From Rubrivivax sp. (GTDB taxonomy: Bacteria > Pseudomonadota > Gammaproteobacteria > Burkholderiales > Burkholderiaceae_C), in assembly GCA_004210455.1 (NCBI GenBank), contig SEFA01000001.1:1-64000 (forward strand): DNA of 64,000 nt, given 5' to 3'. The position numbers and the translations under genes are program-made. Of this stretch, positions 44,096-53,191 are shown piece by piece. The notes beneath the pieces were generated by a model. The model saw only the letters and a program-made list of their open reading frames with translations. It was not told the DNA's origin and made no database searches. Within the stretch, counting starts at the first letter, position 1. Every line of letters starts with the position of its first letter.

Positions 44096-45883
44096 CTACT
44101 CCTCCAACGCCTGCAACTGCACCAGCCGCTGATAGATCCCGCCATCGATCGCCATCAGCTCGTCGTGCGTGCCGCGTTCGTCGAGGTGGCCGTGGTTCAG
44201 CACCACGATCTGGTCGGCCTCGCGGATCGTCGACAGCCGGTGCGCGATCGCGATCACTGTGACCTGGCCGCGCAGCGCGCGCAGCGCCTCGCCGACCTGC
44301 GCTTCCGTCGCGCTGTCGATGTTGGCCGTGGCCTCGTCGAGCAGCAGGATGCGCGGATCGCCGGCCAGCGCGCGGGCCAGCGCGATCAGCTGCTTCTGCC
44401 CCGTCGACACCGCCAGTCCGCCGTCGCCCAGCCGGCTGTCGTAACCCTGCGGCAGCGCGCTGAGGAACTCGTGCGCGCGGGAGGCGCGGGCCGCCGCCTC
44501 GATCTTCTCGTCGGAGATCGCGCGCCCCATGCGGATGTTCTCGCGCACGGTGCCGGCGATCAGGTAGGGCTCCTGCGGGACCAGGCCGAGGGCGGCGTGG
44601 AAGGTCTCCTCGGGCAGTTGATCGAGCGGCTGGCCGTCGATCAGGATGCGGCCCTGCTGCGGCTGGTAGAAGCGCAGCAGCAGCGCCAGCAGCGTCGACT
44701 TGCCCGAACCCGTGTGCCCCGCGATGCCCACGAAGCTGCCCGCCGGGATGTCGAGGTCCAGGTCGCGCAGCACCGGCTGCTCCGGCTTGTAGGCGAATTG
44801 CAGATGTTCGAAGCGGATCTCGCCCGCGCCGACCACCAGGTCCGGCCGGTACGAGCGCGGCTCGCTGGGCTCGCGCAGCAGCGCGCGCACGCGGGATGCG
44901 GCCACCAGCGCCTGCTGCAACTGGCTGAACTGCATCGTGATCTGGATCAGCGGCTCGACGACGCGCGCGATGTACGCGAGGAACGCGTACAGCAGACCCA
45001 CTTCGAGGCCCGACAGCTCACGCAGTCCGAACCCGTAGATCACCGTGACGATCAGCAGCACGTTGAGCAGGTCCAGCGCCGGCCGCAGCAGCCAGGCGTT
45101 GGCGCGCAGCTCCTGCACGCGCGCTTCCAGCTGCGCGCGGTTGGCGGTCTCGTAGCGCGCGGCGAAGCGCTGCGCCGCGCCCGCCGACTGCAGCATCGCC
45201 ATGCCGGCCATGCTCTCGGCCATCTGCGCGTTGAGGTCGGCGCGCAGCGCGCGGGCGCGCTGCACGGGACCGCTGCTCGCGCGCTGGTAGAGCCAGATGA
45301 TCCCGGAGCTCGCCGGCACCAGCGCCAGCACGATCAGCATCAGCCGCCAGTCCAGCCACGCCATCGCGACCAGCGCGCCGGCCACGACGATGGTCGAGTC
45401 CAGCATCACGAACAGCACCTGCCGGTACAGGTTGTTGACCGCGTCGGTGTCATTGGTGATGCGGCTCAGCAGCTGACCGGTGATGCTGCGGTCGAAGAAG
45501 GCCATCGGCTGCGCGAGCACGTGCGCGTAGACCTGCTCGCGCAGGCGCAGCACCGACCGCCGCGCGACCGAGGCCATGCGGCGCAGTTGCGCGTAGCGCA
45601 GCAGGCTGGCGGTCCAGCCCGCGAGCAGCATCGTGCCCAGCAGCAGCGCCATCGAACCCAGTTCGAAGTTGCGCGGCAGCACGTGCGCGTCGATGAAGTG
45701 CTTGCCGAGGATGGGTCCGATCGCCTCCAGCGCCGCGGCGACGACCAGCCAGCCCAGGCCCTTCACCAGCCCGCGGCGCTCCGGCGCGGCGGCCTGCGCC
45801 AGCAGCGTCAGCGCCTCGCGCGGCGAGTGGTCGTTCTGCGGGGTCTTGCCGTCCTTGCCGGACGCGGTCTCAGGCGGCGTCAA
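44096..45883 (-). CDS. mdlB: Heterodimeric multidrug ABC exporter, half MdlB/SmdB
   Basis: About 595 residues, permease plus ATPase. It aligns by eye with E. coli MdlB: AAALEAIGPILGKHFIDA, FDRSITGQLLSRITNDTDAV, VGLLYAFLAYIARVVEPLI and GHTGSGKSTL; ATPase motifs STGQKQLIALARAL (Gly-Gln signature variant), ILLLDEATANID and IAHRLSTI. The signature reads VSTGQ rather than LSGGQ, as in MdlB (LSVGQ), consistent with an asymmetric dimer. TTG 45883 with GGAGG upstream, overlapping the mdlA end by 14 nt, is the most likely start; ATG 45949 lies deep in mdlA. Partner of MdlA. Substrates unknown. Confidence 0.85.
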   Translation of the reverse strand: MTPPETASGKDGKTPQNDHSPREALTLLAQAAAPERRGLVKGLGWLVVAAALEAIGPILGKHFIDAHVLPRNFELGSMALLLGTMLLAGWTASLLRYAQLRRMASVARRSVLRLREQVYAHVLAQPMAFFDRSITGQLLSRITNDTDAVNNLYRQVLFVMLDSTIVVAGALVAMAWLDWRLMLIVLALVPASSGIIWLYQRASSGPVQRARALRADLNAQMAESMAGMAMLQSAGAAQRFAARYETANRAQLEARVQELRANAWLLRPALDLLNVLLIVTVIYGFGLRELSGLEVGLLYAFLAYIARVVEPLIQITMQFSQLQQALVAASRVRALLREPSEPRSYRPDLVVGAGEIRFEHLQFAYKPEQPVLRDLDLDIPAGSFVGIAGHTGSGKSTLLALLLRFYQPQQGRILIDGQPLDQLPEETFHAALGLVPQEPYLIAGTVRENIRMGRAISDEKIEAAARASRAHEFLSALPQGYDSRLGDGGLAVSTGQKQLIALARALAGDPRILLLDEATANIDSATEAQVGEALRALRGQVTVIAIAHRLSTIREADQIVVLNHGHLDERGTHDELMAIDGGIYQRLVQLQALEE

Positions 45884-47627
45884 GGCTGGCCTCCAGTTGT
45901 TGGTAGCGCCACTGGCCGGCGTACCAGCCGCCCAGCGCGAGAAGTTCATCGTGACGACCGCGCTCGACGATGCGGCCCTGCTTCAGCACGACGATCTCGT
46001 CGGCCTCCATCACGGCCGACAGGCGGTGGCTGACCACGGCGAGGCTGCGCTCGGGATGCAGCGCGCGCAACTCGCGCCAGTGGTCGAGGATCTGCGTCTC
46101 GGTGCCGCTGTCCACCGCCGACAACGCGTCGTCGAGCAGCAGCACGGGCGCTTCCGCCAGCAGCGCCCGCGCGATCGCGATGCGCTGCCGCTGGCCTCCG
46201 GACAGCGTGACGCCGCGCTCGCCGACCAGCGTGTCGTAGGCCTGCGGCAGCCGTGTGATGTCGTCGTGCACGGCGGCGAGCTCTGCCACCGCGCGGATCT
46301 GCTCGCGCGTCGCGTCCGGACGGGCGAGGGCGATGTTGTCCGCCACGGAGGCCGAGAACAGGAAAGGCTCCTGCGGCACCCAGGCCAGCGTGCGGCGCAG
46401 CGCGGCCAGGCGGATCTCCGGCGCTGCGATGCCGCCCAGCCGCACGGCGCCGGCATCGGGCTCGTACTGCCGCAGCAGCAGACGCAGCAGCGTCGACTTG
46501 CCCGACCCCGTGGCCCCGACGATGCCCAGCGTGCGGCCCGGCGGCAGCGTCAGCGCGATGTCCTCGAGCGTCGGCTGCGCCATGCCGGGATAACGGAAGG
46601 ACACGCGGTCCCAGGCGATGTCGGCGTTTGCCGGCAGGTCGCGCGTGCCGGTGTCCACCAGGCTGACCGGCGCGTCGAGCACCGGTTGCAGCCGCGACCA
46701 CGCCGCTCGTCCGCGTTCCAGCAGCGACAGCACCCAGCCCGCCGCGAACATCGGCCAGATCAACTGGCCGAGGTACATCGTGAACGCGGTCAACTGGCCG
46801 ATGCTGATGATGTCCGTGCCGACGAGCCAGGCGCCGACGCCCAGCGCGATCACCGTCGCCGCGCCGAGCGACAGGCCCACGGCCGGTTCGAACATCGCTT
46901 CCCATCGCTGCGCCTGGAAGGAGGCGTCGCCGGCTTCGCGCGCCAGTTCGCCGAACTGCTCCCGGCTGCGGCGCACCAGGCCCAGCGCCCGCACGGTGCG
47001 CACGCCGGCGAGGCTGTCCTGCACCTGCTGGTTGAGCGTCGAGAAGCGCTTCAGCGAGTCGGCGGAAGCCACATGGATCCGCGACGAGATGCGCCAGAAC
47101 GCATAGGCCATCAGCGGGAAGGGCACCAGCGCGGCCAGGCCCAGCCGCCAGTCGACGCTGATGGTCATCATCCCCAGCACGAGGACCAGCGTCAGCGACC
47201 CGTCGAAGGCGGCGAGCAGCGCTTCGCCGGCGGCCATCTCGATGGCGTCGACGTCGTTGGTCGCCAGCGCCATCAGGTCGCCGGTGCGCTGGGCGTGGAA
47301 GAACGCGGGACCTTGATTCGTCAATTGCGCGTACAAGCGCATGCGCAGCTGACGACCGAGTTCGTAGGCGGTGCGGAACAGCGCCAGGCGCCAGCCCACG
47401 CGCAGCAGGTAGATCGCGAGGCCGGCCAGCACGAGCAGGCCGAGCTGACCGACCAGGTCCCAGCCGGCGAGGCGGTGCGACACCAGCGCGTCGACGACGT
47501 GACCGACCTGACGCGGGATCCAGACCGTGAGGACCGCGATGGTGCTGAGCATCAGCGCGCTGGCGGCGTACGGCCGCCAATGGCCTCGGATATGGCCGAG
47601 GATCAGACGTGAGAGGGACGACGACAT
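45870..47627 (-). CDS. mdlA: Heterodimeric multidrug ABC exporter, half MdlA/SmdA
   Basis: A 585-residue half-transporter. Similarity to E. coli MdlA is clear: RTGDLMALATNDVDAIEMAAGE, WPMFAAGWVLSLLERG, VGATGSGKSTLL, SVHDDI-like AVHDDITRLPQAYDTLVGERGVTLSGGQRQRIAIARALL, LLLDDALSAVDSGTE and the C-terminus GWYAGQWRYQQLEASLDAA. Walker B ends in DD where most ABC ATPases have DE, also true of MdlA, so this site may be catalytically weak. Transcribed with mdlB, which it overlaps. Confidence 0.9.
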   Translation of the reverse strand: MSSSLSRLILGHIRGHWRPYAASALMLSTIAVLTVWIPRQVGHVVDALVSHRLAGWDLVGQLGLLVLAGLAIYLLRVGWRLALFRTAYELGRQLRMRLYAQLTNQGPAFFHAQRTGDLMALATNDVDAIEMAAGEALLAAFDGSLTLVLVLGMMTISVDWRLGLAALVPFPLMAYAFWRISSRIHVASADSLKRFSTLNQQVQDSLAGVRTVRALGLVRRSREQFGELAREAGDASFQAQRWEAMFEPAVGLSLGAATVIALGVGAWLVGTDIISIGQLTAFTMYLGQLIWPMFAAGWVLSLLERGRAAWSRLQPVLDAPVSLVDTGTRDLPANADIAWDRVSFRYPGMAQPTLEDIALTLPPGRTLGIVGATGSGKSTLLRLLLRQYEPDAGAVRLGGIAAPEIRLAALRRTLAWVPQEPFLFSASVADNIALARPDATREQIRAVAELAAVHDDITRLPQAYDTLVGERGVTLSGGQRQRIAIARALLAEAPVLLLDDALSAVDSGTETQILDHWRELRALHPERSLAVVSHRLSAVMEADEIVVLKQGRIVERGRHDELLALGGWYAGQWRYQQLEASLDAA

Positions 47628-47726
47628 GGCGGCGCATTGTGCCCGGCGGTTCCTGACCGTCGGAAGGTCAGGGCCATGGTCCGGGCGGGCCGCGGGGCCG
47701 CGCCGCAGCGCCGCAGCGCCAAGGCG

Positions 47727-48680
47727 CTAAGGCGCCACGGGCGCGGAGGAGGCCCGCGCGATCATGCCGATGCGGGCGTGGACCAGGTCGGCGAGCACGC
47801 GCAGCCGTCGCTCGTCGAAGTTGCCGCTGAGGGCATAGGCCAGCTTGCCGTCGATCCAGAACAGGCTGCGGGTGGTCTGGCCCCCTTCGACGCGCTGCAT
47901 CAGGCGAAAGGCCACCGGCGCTTCGGGCGAACTCGCGCCGGTGCTCACGTAGAGCGTGAAGCGCTCGCCGGCCTCGTTCTCGTACATGAACTGCGCGCGG
48001 GCCAGCGCCGCGCCGACGGATGTCCTGGCCGATGCGCCGGCCGAGGCGCCAGGTGAGGCGCCGGTCGATGGATCGTCGCCCGCGGGCAGCAGCCGGCCGC
48101 CGACCAGTTTCCAGCCGTAGTCGCGCAGGGTCGGTGCATACAGCGGCTGGCCGAGCCGCTTGCTCAGCCACTGCATCAGGTGATCGGCCTGGTCGGCGCC
48201 GACCTCGACCGGATGTCGCTTCTCGGGCTGGTAGACGGCGTGCGCGATGGCGGCGTCGCGCACGTATTCGGGAATGGACGGATCGCGGCCGGCGGCGCGG
48301 GAGGCCGCGGCGGCGGCCGCCATCTCCGCGGCTTCCTTCTTGCCGGTCCACCACGCGTGGCCGCCCCAGCCGCCGGCGACGCCGGCACCCAGGCCGACCG
48401 CCAGCAGCAGCGCCGCCGCCCAGGCGCGCGGCCAGCGTGGGGCCGTCGCGGCGGGGGGACGCAGCGCGGCGGTGACGGACGGGGGCACGGGCTCATCGAG
48501 CCAGTCGCGATGCAGCGCCTTCAGCGAGTCGCGCTGTTCGCGCCAGCCGAGCACCTGCTGCGCGGCGCGCGGGTGGCGCAGCAGCCAGTCCGCCACCTGC
48601 GCGGCGCGTTCGGGCGGCAATTGCCCGTCCACGTAGGCGTGGAGCGTGGCGTCGTCGATGTCGATCTCGTCGTGGGTCAT
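47727..48680 (-). CDS. Anti-sigma factor, membrane-spanning
   Basis: 317 residues. The N-terminal 70 residues (LHAYVDGQLPPERAAQVADWLLRHPRAAQQV) match the anti-sigma domain of the RsgI/NrsF-unrelated, zinc-free ECF anti-sigma group; no Cys/His zinc motif is seen. One helix (RAWAAALLLAVGLGAGVAGGWGG, about 87-109) leads to a periplasmic part (PEYVRDAAIAHAVYQPEKRHPVEV, LVGGRLLPAGDDP) typical of anti-sigma factors near catalase-like or lipoprotein_15 genes. A repeated GASPGASAGASA linker is present. It starts 10 nt after the sigma gene and should hold that sigma factor at the membrane. Confidence 0.82.
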   Translation of the reverse strand: MTHDEIDIDDATLHAYVDGQLPPERAAQVADWLLRHPRAAQQVLGWREQRDSLKALHRDWLDEPVPPSVTAALRPPAATAPRWPRAWAAALLLAVGLGAGVAGGWGGHAWWTGKKEAAEMAAAAAASRAAGRDPSIPEYVRDAAIAHAVYQPEKRHPVEVGADQADHLMQWLSKRLGQPLYAPTLRDYGWKLVGGRLLPAGDDPSTGASPGASAGASARTSVGAALARAQFMYENEAGERFTLYVSTGASSPEAPVAFRLMQRVEGGQTTRSLFWIDGKLAYALSGNFDERRLRVLADLVHARIGMIARASSAPVAP

Positions 48681-48690
48681 GGCGCGGCGC

Positions 48691-49224
48691 TCATTTCACC
48701 ACCCGCAGCGGGGAGCGGCCCGGCGCGGCGCCGTCCATCGACAGGCGCAGCCGTTCGCGGGCGCGGGACAGCCGCGACATCACCGTGCCCACCGGCACGT
48801 CCAGCACGCGGGCGGCGTCCTGGTAGCTCAGTTCCTCGACGCAGACCAGCAGCAGGATCTCGCGCGAGGCGGCCGGCAGCGAGGCCAGTGCCCGCTCGAG
48901 ATCCAGCCGCAAGGCAATGCGCTGCTGCGGCTCCTCGATCGCCGGCTGCGGCGCGTCGTCCTCGTCCAGCGAGTCGTGCAGCGCCTCGCGGGCGTCGCGC
49001 CGCTGATTCAGGTAGAGCCGGTGCATCAGCGTCAGCAGCCAGTTGCGCAGGGCGTCCTGGCGCGTCGGTCCGGGCTCGGCATGGAACAGCGCACCCTTGC
49101 GGGCGGCGCGTTCCAGCGTGTCCTGCAGCAGGTCGTCCGCCCGGGCGTGGTCGCCGCACAGCAGCCGCGCATGGCGGCGCAGGCGGGGAAGCAGCGGGAG
49201 CGCTTCGTCGAGGACCAGGGGCAT
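48691..49224 (-). CDS. ECF-subfamily RNA polymerase sigma factor
   Basis: A 177-residue sigma factor with region 2 (ARADDLLQDTLERAARKGALF, NWLLTLMHRLYLNQRR) and region 4 (ALASLPAASREILLLVCVEELSYQDAARVLDVPVGTVMSRLSRARERLR). The start MPLVLDEAL at ATG 49224 gives the normal size. It is followed by its anti-sigma gene and preceded by a small secreted protein gene, a common trio; its own regulon is unknown. Confidence 0.92.
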   Translation of the reverse strand: MPLVLDEALPLLPRLRRHARLLCGDHARADDLLQDTLERAARKGALFHAEPGPTRQDALRNWLLTLMHRLYLNQRRDAREALHDSLDEDDAPQPAIEEPQQRIALRLDLERALASLPAASREILLLVCVEELSYQDAARVLDVPVGTVMSRLSRARERLRLSMDGAAPGRSPLRVVK

Positions 49225-49276
49225 GGGCGAATCGGGTTCGGGCCAGAAGCTCCGGATGACCTGAGGCGGCTGCGGG

Positions 49277-49654
49277 TCAGGGCTTCGCGGTATGCCAGAC
49301 CTGGTTGATGCCGTCGCCGTTGCGTTCGCCGGGCTTGGCGTCCTTGGCCCAGAAGTACAGCGGCTTGCCCTTGTAGGCCCACTGCTTGGAGCCGTCGTCG
49401 CGGGTGATGACGGACCAGTCGCCGGAGGCCTTGTCCTCGGCGCGGGCCATCAGCGGCGGCCAGTTCGTGGCGCAGCCCCCGTTGCACACGCTCTTGCCGT
49501 TGCCGGCGGTGTCCTTGTCGAAGGTGTAGAGCGTCATCTCGTTGGGGCCGACCAGCGCGTCGCCCTTGGCGGTCGCGGGGGCCGTCTGCGCGGCGACGAG
49601 TCCGGCGGCCGCCATCAGGACAGCGGCGGCGGTGAGCTTCAGGGTGATCTTCAT
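49277..49654 (-). CDS. Exported repeat protein, lipoprotein_15 / COG4315-like
   Basis: 125 residues with a signal peptide ending AAAGLVAAQ. Two copies of the family repeat are visible: MTLYTFDKDTAGNGKSVCNGGCATNWPPL and WAYKGKPLYFWAKDAKPGERNGDG. There is no lipobox Cys, so it is probably soluble in the periplasm; the two Cys (CNGGC) may bind metal or form a disulfide. The family has no firm biochemical role. It is the first gene before an ECF sigma/anti-sigma pair and a likely target of that sigma factor. Confidence 0.8.
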   Translation of the reverse strand: MKITLKLTAAAVLMAAAGLVAAQTAPATAKGDALVGPNEMTLYTFDKDTAGNGKSVCNGGCATNWPPLMARAEDKASGDWSVITRDDGSKQWAYKGKPLYFWAKDAKPGERNGDGINQVWHTAKP

Positions 49655-49811
49655 GCGGGGTCTCCTGGGTTCAAGTTCAGGTGGGGGTATTGCATGAACA
49701 CATGGGGCAGTTCAATTATTCCAACTGACCTTGCCAACTCGCCGTGTGATCGCCACGTTGGAGGCAGGCTTTTATGGCCGGACAGATCTGGTTTATACGG
49801 CTGGTCGGGGA

Positions 49812-50009
49812 TCAGAAGCGCTTTGGAAGTCCCGCTTGGCGAAGCACCTCGTTCGCGGTGTGACGAGACTTGATGTTGTGGTCCACAGGAAAGCGGAGCG
49901 AGCTTGTCGGGGAGGACCAGATGTCGTGGTCTCCCTTCCCATGGCGCACGAATTGGCATCCTGCGGCGCGCAGCATCCGGACCAGCTCCGGGGTGAAGCT
50001 GGCGACCAT
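49812..50009 (-). CDS. hicA: HicA-like mRNA interferase toxin
   Basis: 65 residues with the double-stranded-RNA-binding-like HicA pattern: ELVRMLRAAGCQFVRHGKGDHDIW (catalytic His in GDH), VDHNIKSRHTANEVLRQAGL. HicA cleaves translating mRNA and is neutralised by HicB. It starts 5 nt after the hicB stop, so the order is antitoxin then toxin. The local sequence is less GC-rich than flanking genes, suggesting acquisition. Confidence 0.78.
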   Translation of the reverse strand: MVASFTPELVRMLRAAGCQFVRHGKGDHDIWSSPTSSLRFPVDHNIKSRHTANEVLRQAGLPKRF

Positions 50010-50014
50010 GGCAC

Positions 50015-50293
50015 TCAGCGGGCGTGAATCTGCGTAACGCTCAAGCGTCGCGCCAGCAATTCCATCGAGATTTCAGGTCCGTCGGGCATACGGCCATTAG
50101 CCTCGAGCAGTTCAGGCACGAGCACTTTCAGCTTGGCTTCGAGCGCCTCCAGCGTGTCCGCTTCCGTGGCAAGACCCGGCACATCGTCCGACGTGGCAAC
50201 CCAGACTGAGACCTCGGGGTCCCATTCAGCTTGAATCAGCAGCGGGCGGTTCATTCGCGGATCGTACGCCACCATCATTTGGATCGAATGCAT
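50015..50293 (-). CDS. hicB: HicB-like antitoxin (DUF1902 type)
   Basis: About 92 residues from ATG 50293, which has AGGA 8 nt upstream; ATG 50254 (MNRPLLIQAEWDPE) would match the family start more exactly. The core IQAEWDPEVSVWVATSDD, VPGLATEADTLEALEAKL and LVPELLEANG is a partial RNase-H-like HicB fold. No separate DNA-binding domain is apparent. Antitoxin of the adjacent HicA. Confidence 0.78.
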   Translation of the reverse strand: MHSIQMMVAYDPRMNRPLLIQAEWDPEVSVWVATSDDVPGLATEADTLEALEAKLKVLVPELLEANGRMPDGPEISMELLARRLSVTQIHAR

Positions 50294-50485
50294 GCGTTGA
50301 TTCCTGCGGTCAGTGGATCTGTGGAGGCGGCCAGTGCGAGACCGGATGCCGATGCCACCAATCCTAGGAAGAGGAGTCGTCCGCGTCATTGACCTGGGTT
50401 TGTCGAAGAAGGGGGGACAAGCTAGCCTGTGATCCCCAGTTCAAGTGATCTCGTCCCCGACGTTGTCGCGCAAGGAGACCCCAGC

Positions 50486-50995
50486 ATGACCGACCGCGCC
50501 CAGGCGCTTGCCGCCGAGCTGATCCGCAACTTCCATGAGGCCGAGCTGACCTCGTTCAAACGCGAGCCGCTGTACGAGTCGCGCTTCGCGCGCCTGGCGC
50601 GCGGGACCGCCGCGCGCAAGCTCGGCGCGTCCTACGACATCGTCGAGCCCGGCAGGACGACCTGCCCGTACCACCTGCACTACGCGCAGGAGGAGATGTT
50701 CATCGTCCTCGAAGGCACCGGCACGCTGCGCGTCGCCGGCGAACGCTTGCCGATCAAGGCCGGCGACGTGATCTTCATCCCCGCCGGCCCCGACTACCCG
50801 CATCACATCATCAACACCTCGGACGCGCCGCTGAAGTACCTCTCCGTCAGCACCATGGAGCAGCCGGAGATCTGCGTCTATCCGGACTCGAACAAGTTCA
50901 TGGCCGAGCACGGCCCCGACAAGGCGACCCGCCCGTTCGAGGCCATCCGCAAAGTGGGCGAGGGCGATCTCGACTACTGGCAGGACGAGCCCTGA
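50486..50995 (+). CDS. Cupin-domain protein
   Basis: 169 residues. A double-stranded beta-helix with metal-type ligands HLHYAQEEMFIVLEGTGTLRVAGE (cupin motif 1) and GDVIFIPAGPDYPHHIINTSDAPLKYLS (motif 2). AAGGAG precedes ATG 50486. Cupins of this shape include small isomerases and binding proteins; nothing here fixes a reaction. Convergent with ruvC. Confidence 0.8.
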   Translation: MTDRAQALAAELIRNFHEAELTSFKREPLYESRFARLARGTAARKLGASYDIVEPGRTTCPYHLHYAQEEMFIVLEGTGTLRVAGERLPIKAGDVIFIPAGPDYPHHIINTSDAPLKYLSVSTMEQPEICVYPDSNKFMAEHGPDKATRPFEAIRKVGEGDLDYWQDEP

Positions 50996-51010
50996 ACGCC
51001 AGCGCGGCGC

Positions 51011-51559
51011 TCAGTACGTCCGCGAGCCCTTGAACTGCGCGTGCTGGCGCCGCTGCAGCGTCGTCTGCTTGCCCATCGCCTCGAAGGAGACGCGCGCATG
51101 CGCGTCCATGATCGCGATGCCCAGCGCGTCGGCCGCGTCCTTGCCCGGTTCCCCGGGCAGCTTCAGCAGCCGCGCCACCATCGCCTGCACCTGCGCCTTC
51201 GCCGCGCCGCCGTGGCCGGTGATGGCCTTCTTCATCTGCACCGCCGTGTACTCCGACACGTGCAGGTCGCACGACACCAGCGCCGTCAGCGCCGCGCCGC
51301 GCGCCTGTCCCAGCAGCAGCGTCGACTGCGGGTTCACGTTGACGAAGATGATCTCCACCGCCGCGCAGGTCGGCTGGTAGCGCGACACCACCTCGCGGAT
51401 GCCGTCGAAGAGGATCTTCAGCCGTCCCGGCAGGTCGCCGGTCGGCAGCGCGTTGGTCTTGATCGTGCCGCTGGCCACGTACGACAGCCGCGGTCCGTCC
51501 GCGTCGATGACGCCGAAGCCGGTCGTCTGCAGGCCGGGGTCGATGCCGAGGATGCGCAT
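51011..51559 (-). CDS. ruvC: Holliday junction resolvase RuvC
   Basis: A 182-residue endonuclease resolving recombination junctions. Catalytic acidic residues sit in [17 protein letters not shown] (Asp7), [22 protein letters not shown] (Glu) and [14 protein letters not shown] (two Asp). It usually stands before ruvA and ruvB; here ruvAB are not adjacent, and the region upstream has accessory genes instead of purH. Confidence 0.97.
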   Translation of the reverse strand: MRILGIDPGLQTTGFGVIDADGPRLSYVASGTIKTNALPTGDLPGRLKILFDGIREVVSRYQPTCAAVEIIFVNVNPQSTLLLGQARGAALTALVSCDLHVSEYTAVQMKKAITGHGGAAKAQVQAMVARLLKLPGEPGKDAADALGIAIMDAHARVSFEAMGKQTTLQRRQHAQFKGSRTY

Positions 51560-51578
51560 GCCGTCGCCTCCCGCCGCG

Positions 51579-52565
51579 TCAGGTACCGGCGCGGAAATAC
51601 CACCGCACCGAATGGAAGAACACCGGCGCCGCGAAGCACATCACCGCGATGCGGTCCAGCAGGCCGACCGCGCCGGTGATCGCGCTGCGATTGCCCCAGG
51701 CGTTGATGCCCGCGTCGCGTTTGAGCGCCTGCATCACGAACACGCCGAAGCTGCCGCAACCCGCCGCGATGAAGGCGGCGATCGCCGCCTGGCCCGCCTT
51801 GAACGGCGTGATCCAGTACAGCAGCGCGCCCGCCAGGGCCGCCGCGAACGCGCCTATCCACCAGGCCTTCATCGTGAACGAGCGGCTGATCCGTCGCGCC
51901 ACCGGCTTGGCCCGGAAGCGGCTGGTCGCCACCGCCTGCGCGATCTGGCCGCAGGCCACCACGGCCACCAGGAAGAACAGCAGGAAAGCGCCTCGACCCT
52001 CGTACTTCGGGAACTCCAGCAGCAGCAGCGCCGGCGCGTGCGAGAGGCCGTAGACGCAGACCATGATGCCCCACTGGATCTTCGAGTTGCGTTCGAGGAA
52101 GCGATGCGGGTCGTCCGCCAGCGCGCTGGCCACCGGGATCGCCAGGAAACCGTAGACCGGGATCAGCACCGAGAACAGGTCGAAGTGGCGCGTCCCCACC
52201 AGCACGTACTGCAGCGGCAGGATCACGAAGAAGGCCATGATCAGTCCGCGATGGTCGGCCCGGCGGGTGTGCAGCAGCGTGATGAACTCGCGGAACGCGA
52301 GGAAGGAGAACACCGCGAACAGCAGCGTCGCGCCCACCGGTCCCGACACCCAGGCGGCCCAGAACAGGCAGGCGCCGACCCAGACCATGTTGAGTTCGTG
52401 CCGGAAGCGCGCCCAGCGCGCCTGCCAGGCGTCCTGTTCATCGTCGGGACGATCGCGCAGCGACCACAGCACCGAGACGATGCTCACCAGCAGCAGCGCG
52501 CCGAACAGCACGACGAACAGGAAGGCCACCTGCTCGCCGCTGTTCAGGGATTTGAGCCATCTCAT
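51579..52565 (-). CDS. CdsA-like phosphatidate cytidylyltransferase (YnbB type)
   Basis: 328 residues with about eight helices ([23 protein letters not shown] first). The C-terminal [36 protein letters not shown] resembles the CDP-diglyceride synthase signature, in which the G-G-x-x-D-R and following Asp bind metal; the last Asp position reads Ala (DRIA instead of DRID), a possible loss. ATG 52565 overlaps the PlsC stop by 4 nt. It and the acyltransferase probably form a two-gene phospholipid module distinct from housekeeping cdsA. Confidence 0.8.
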   Translation of the reverse strand: MRWLKSLNSGEQVAFLFVVLFGALLLVSIVSVLWSLRDRPDDEQDAWQARWARFRHELNMVWVGACLFWAAWVSGPVGATLLFAVFSFLAFREFITLLHTRRADHRGLIMAFFVILPLQYVLVGTRHFDLFSVLIPVYGFLAIPVASALADDPHRFLERNSKIQWGIMVCVYGLSHAPALLLLEFPKYEGRGAFLLFFLVAVVACGQIAQAVATSRFRAKPVARRISRSFTMKAWWIGAFAAALAGALLYWITPFKAGQAAIAAFIAAGCGSFGVFVMQALKRDAGINAWGNRSAITGAVGLLDRIAVMCFAAPVFFHSVRWYFRAGT

Positions 52566-53191
52566 TCCTTCCACCCTCCCGGACGCAGCGCCATCACCGC
52601 GGCGCGCGCGCGTTCGAGGAAGGCGCGCTTGTCCTCGCCGGGTTCGATCCGGATCGGCGCCCCGAAGGTGACCGTGCACAGGATGGGCACCGGCACGACC
52701 TCGCCCTTGGGCATGACGCGCTGGACGTTGTCGATCCAGGTGGGGATGAGCTGCACGTCGGGGAACTGTTCGGACAGGTGGTAGAGGCCGGCCTTGAAGG
52801 CCTGCGGCGCGCCCTTGTGGGAGCGCGTGCCCTCCGGGAAGATGACCAGCGAATCGCCGCCCTGCAGCGTGTCGACCAGCGGCTCGAGCGGATCCTCGTC
52901 GGGCGTGGCGCGCGTGCGGCTCACGTAGACCGCATTGAAGACCGCGCTGGTGAGCCAGGTCTTGAGCGGGGAACTCGTCCAGTAGTCGCGCGCGGCGATG
53001 GGGCGGGTGCGCGCACGCAGTTCGCCAGGCAGCGAGGCCCAGATCAGCACCCAGTCGAAGTGGCTCTGATGGTTGGCGAAGTAGATGCGTTGTTCGGACG
53101 TCGGGGGACAGCCTTTCCAATGTCCCTGCGCGCCGGTGATCAGGCGCGCCAGCCAGGACAGGAACAGGCCGGTGATTTCGGCAAGGACCAT
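52562..53191 (-). CDS. 1-acyl-glycerol-3-phosphate acyltransferase-like protein (PlsC family)
   Basis: 209 residues. HX4D motif NHQSHFD (His41, Asp46) and the FPEGTRS block (about 118-124) are intact, with an N-terminal membrane helix (LFLSWLARLITGA). It should transfer an acyl group to a lyso-phospholipid-type acceptor. It precedes and overlaps the CdsA-like gene, so the pair makes phosphatidate and then CDP-diacylglycerol, or a variant. Confidence 0.85.
   Translation of the reverse strand: MVLAEITGLFLSWLARLITGAQGHWKGCPPTSEQRIYFANHQSHFDWVLIWASLPGELRARTRPIAARDYWTSSPLKTWLTSAVFNAVYVSRTRATPDEDPLEPLVDTLQGGDSLVIFPEGTRSHKGAPQAFKAGLYHLSEQFPDVQLIPTWIDNVQRVMPKGEVVPVPILCTVTFGAPIRIEPGEDKRAFLERARAAVMALRPGGWKE

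Noticed and set aside
45884-45949. ATG 45949 as the mdlB start
   Set aside because: It would overlap mdlA by 80 nt and add residues not in the family, whereas TTG 45883 has GGAGG at the right distance.
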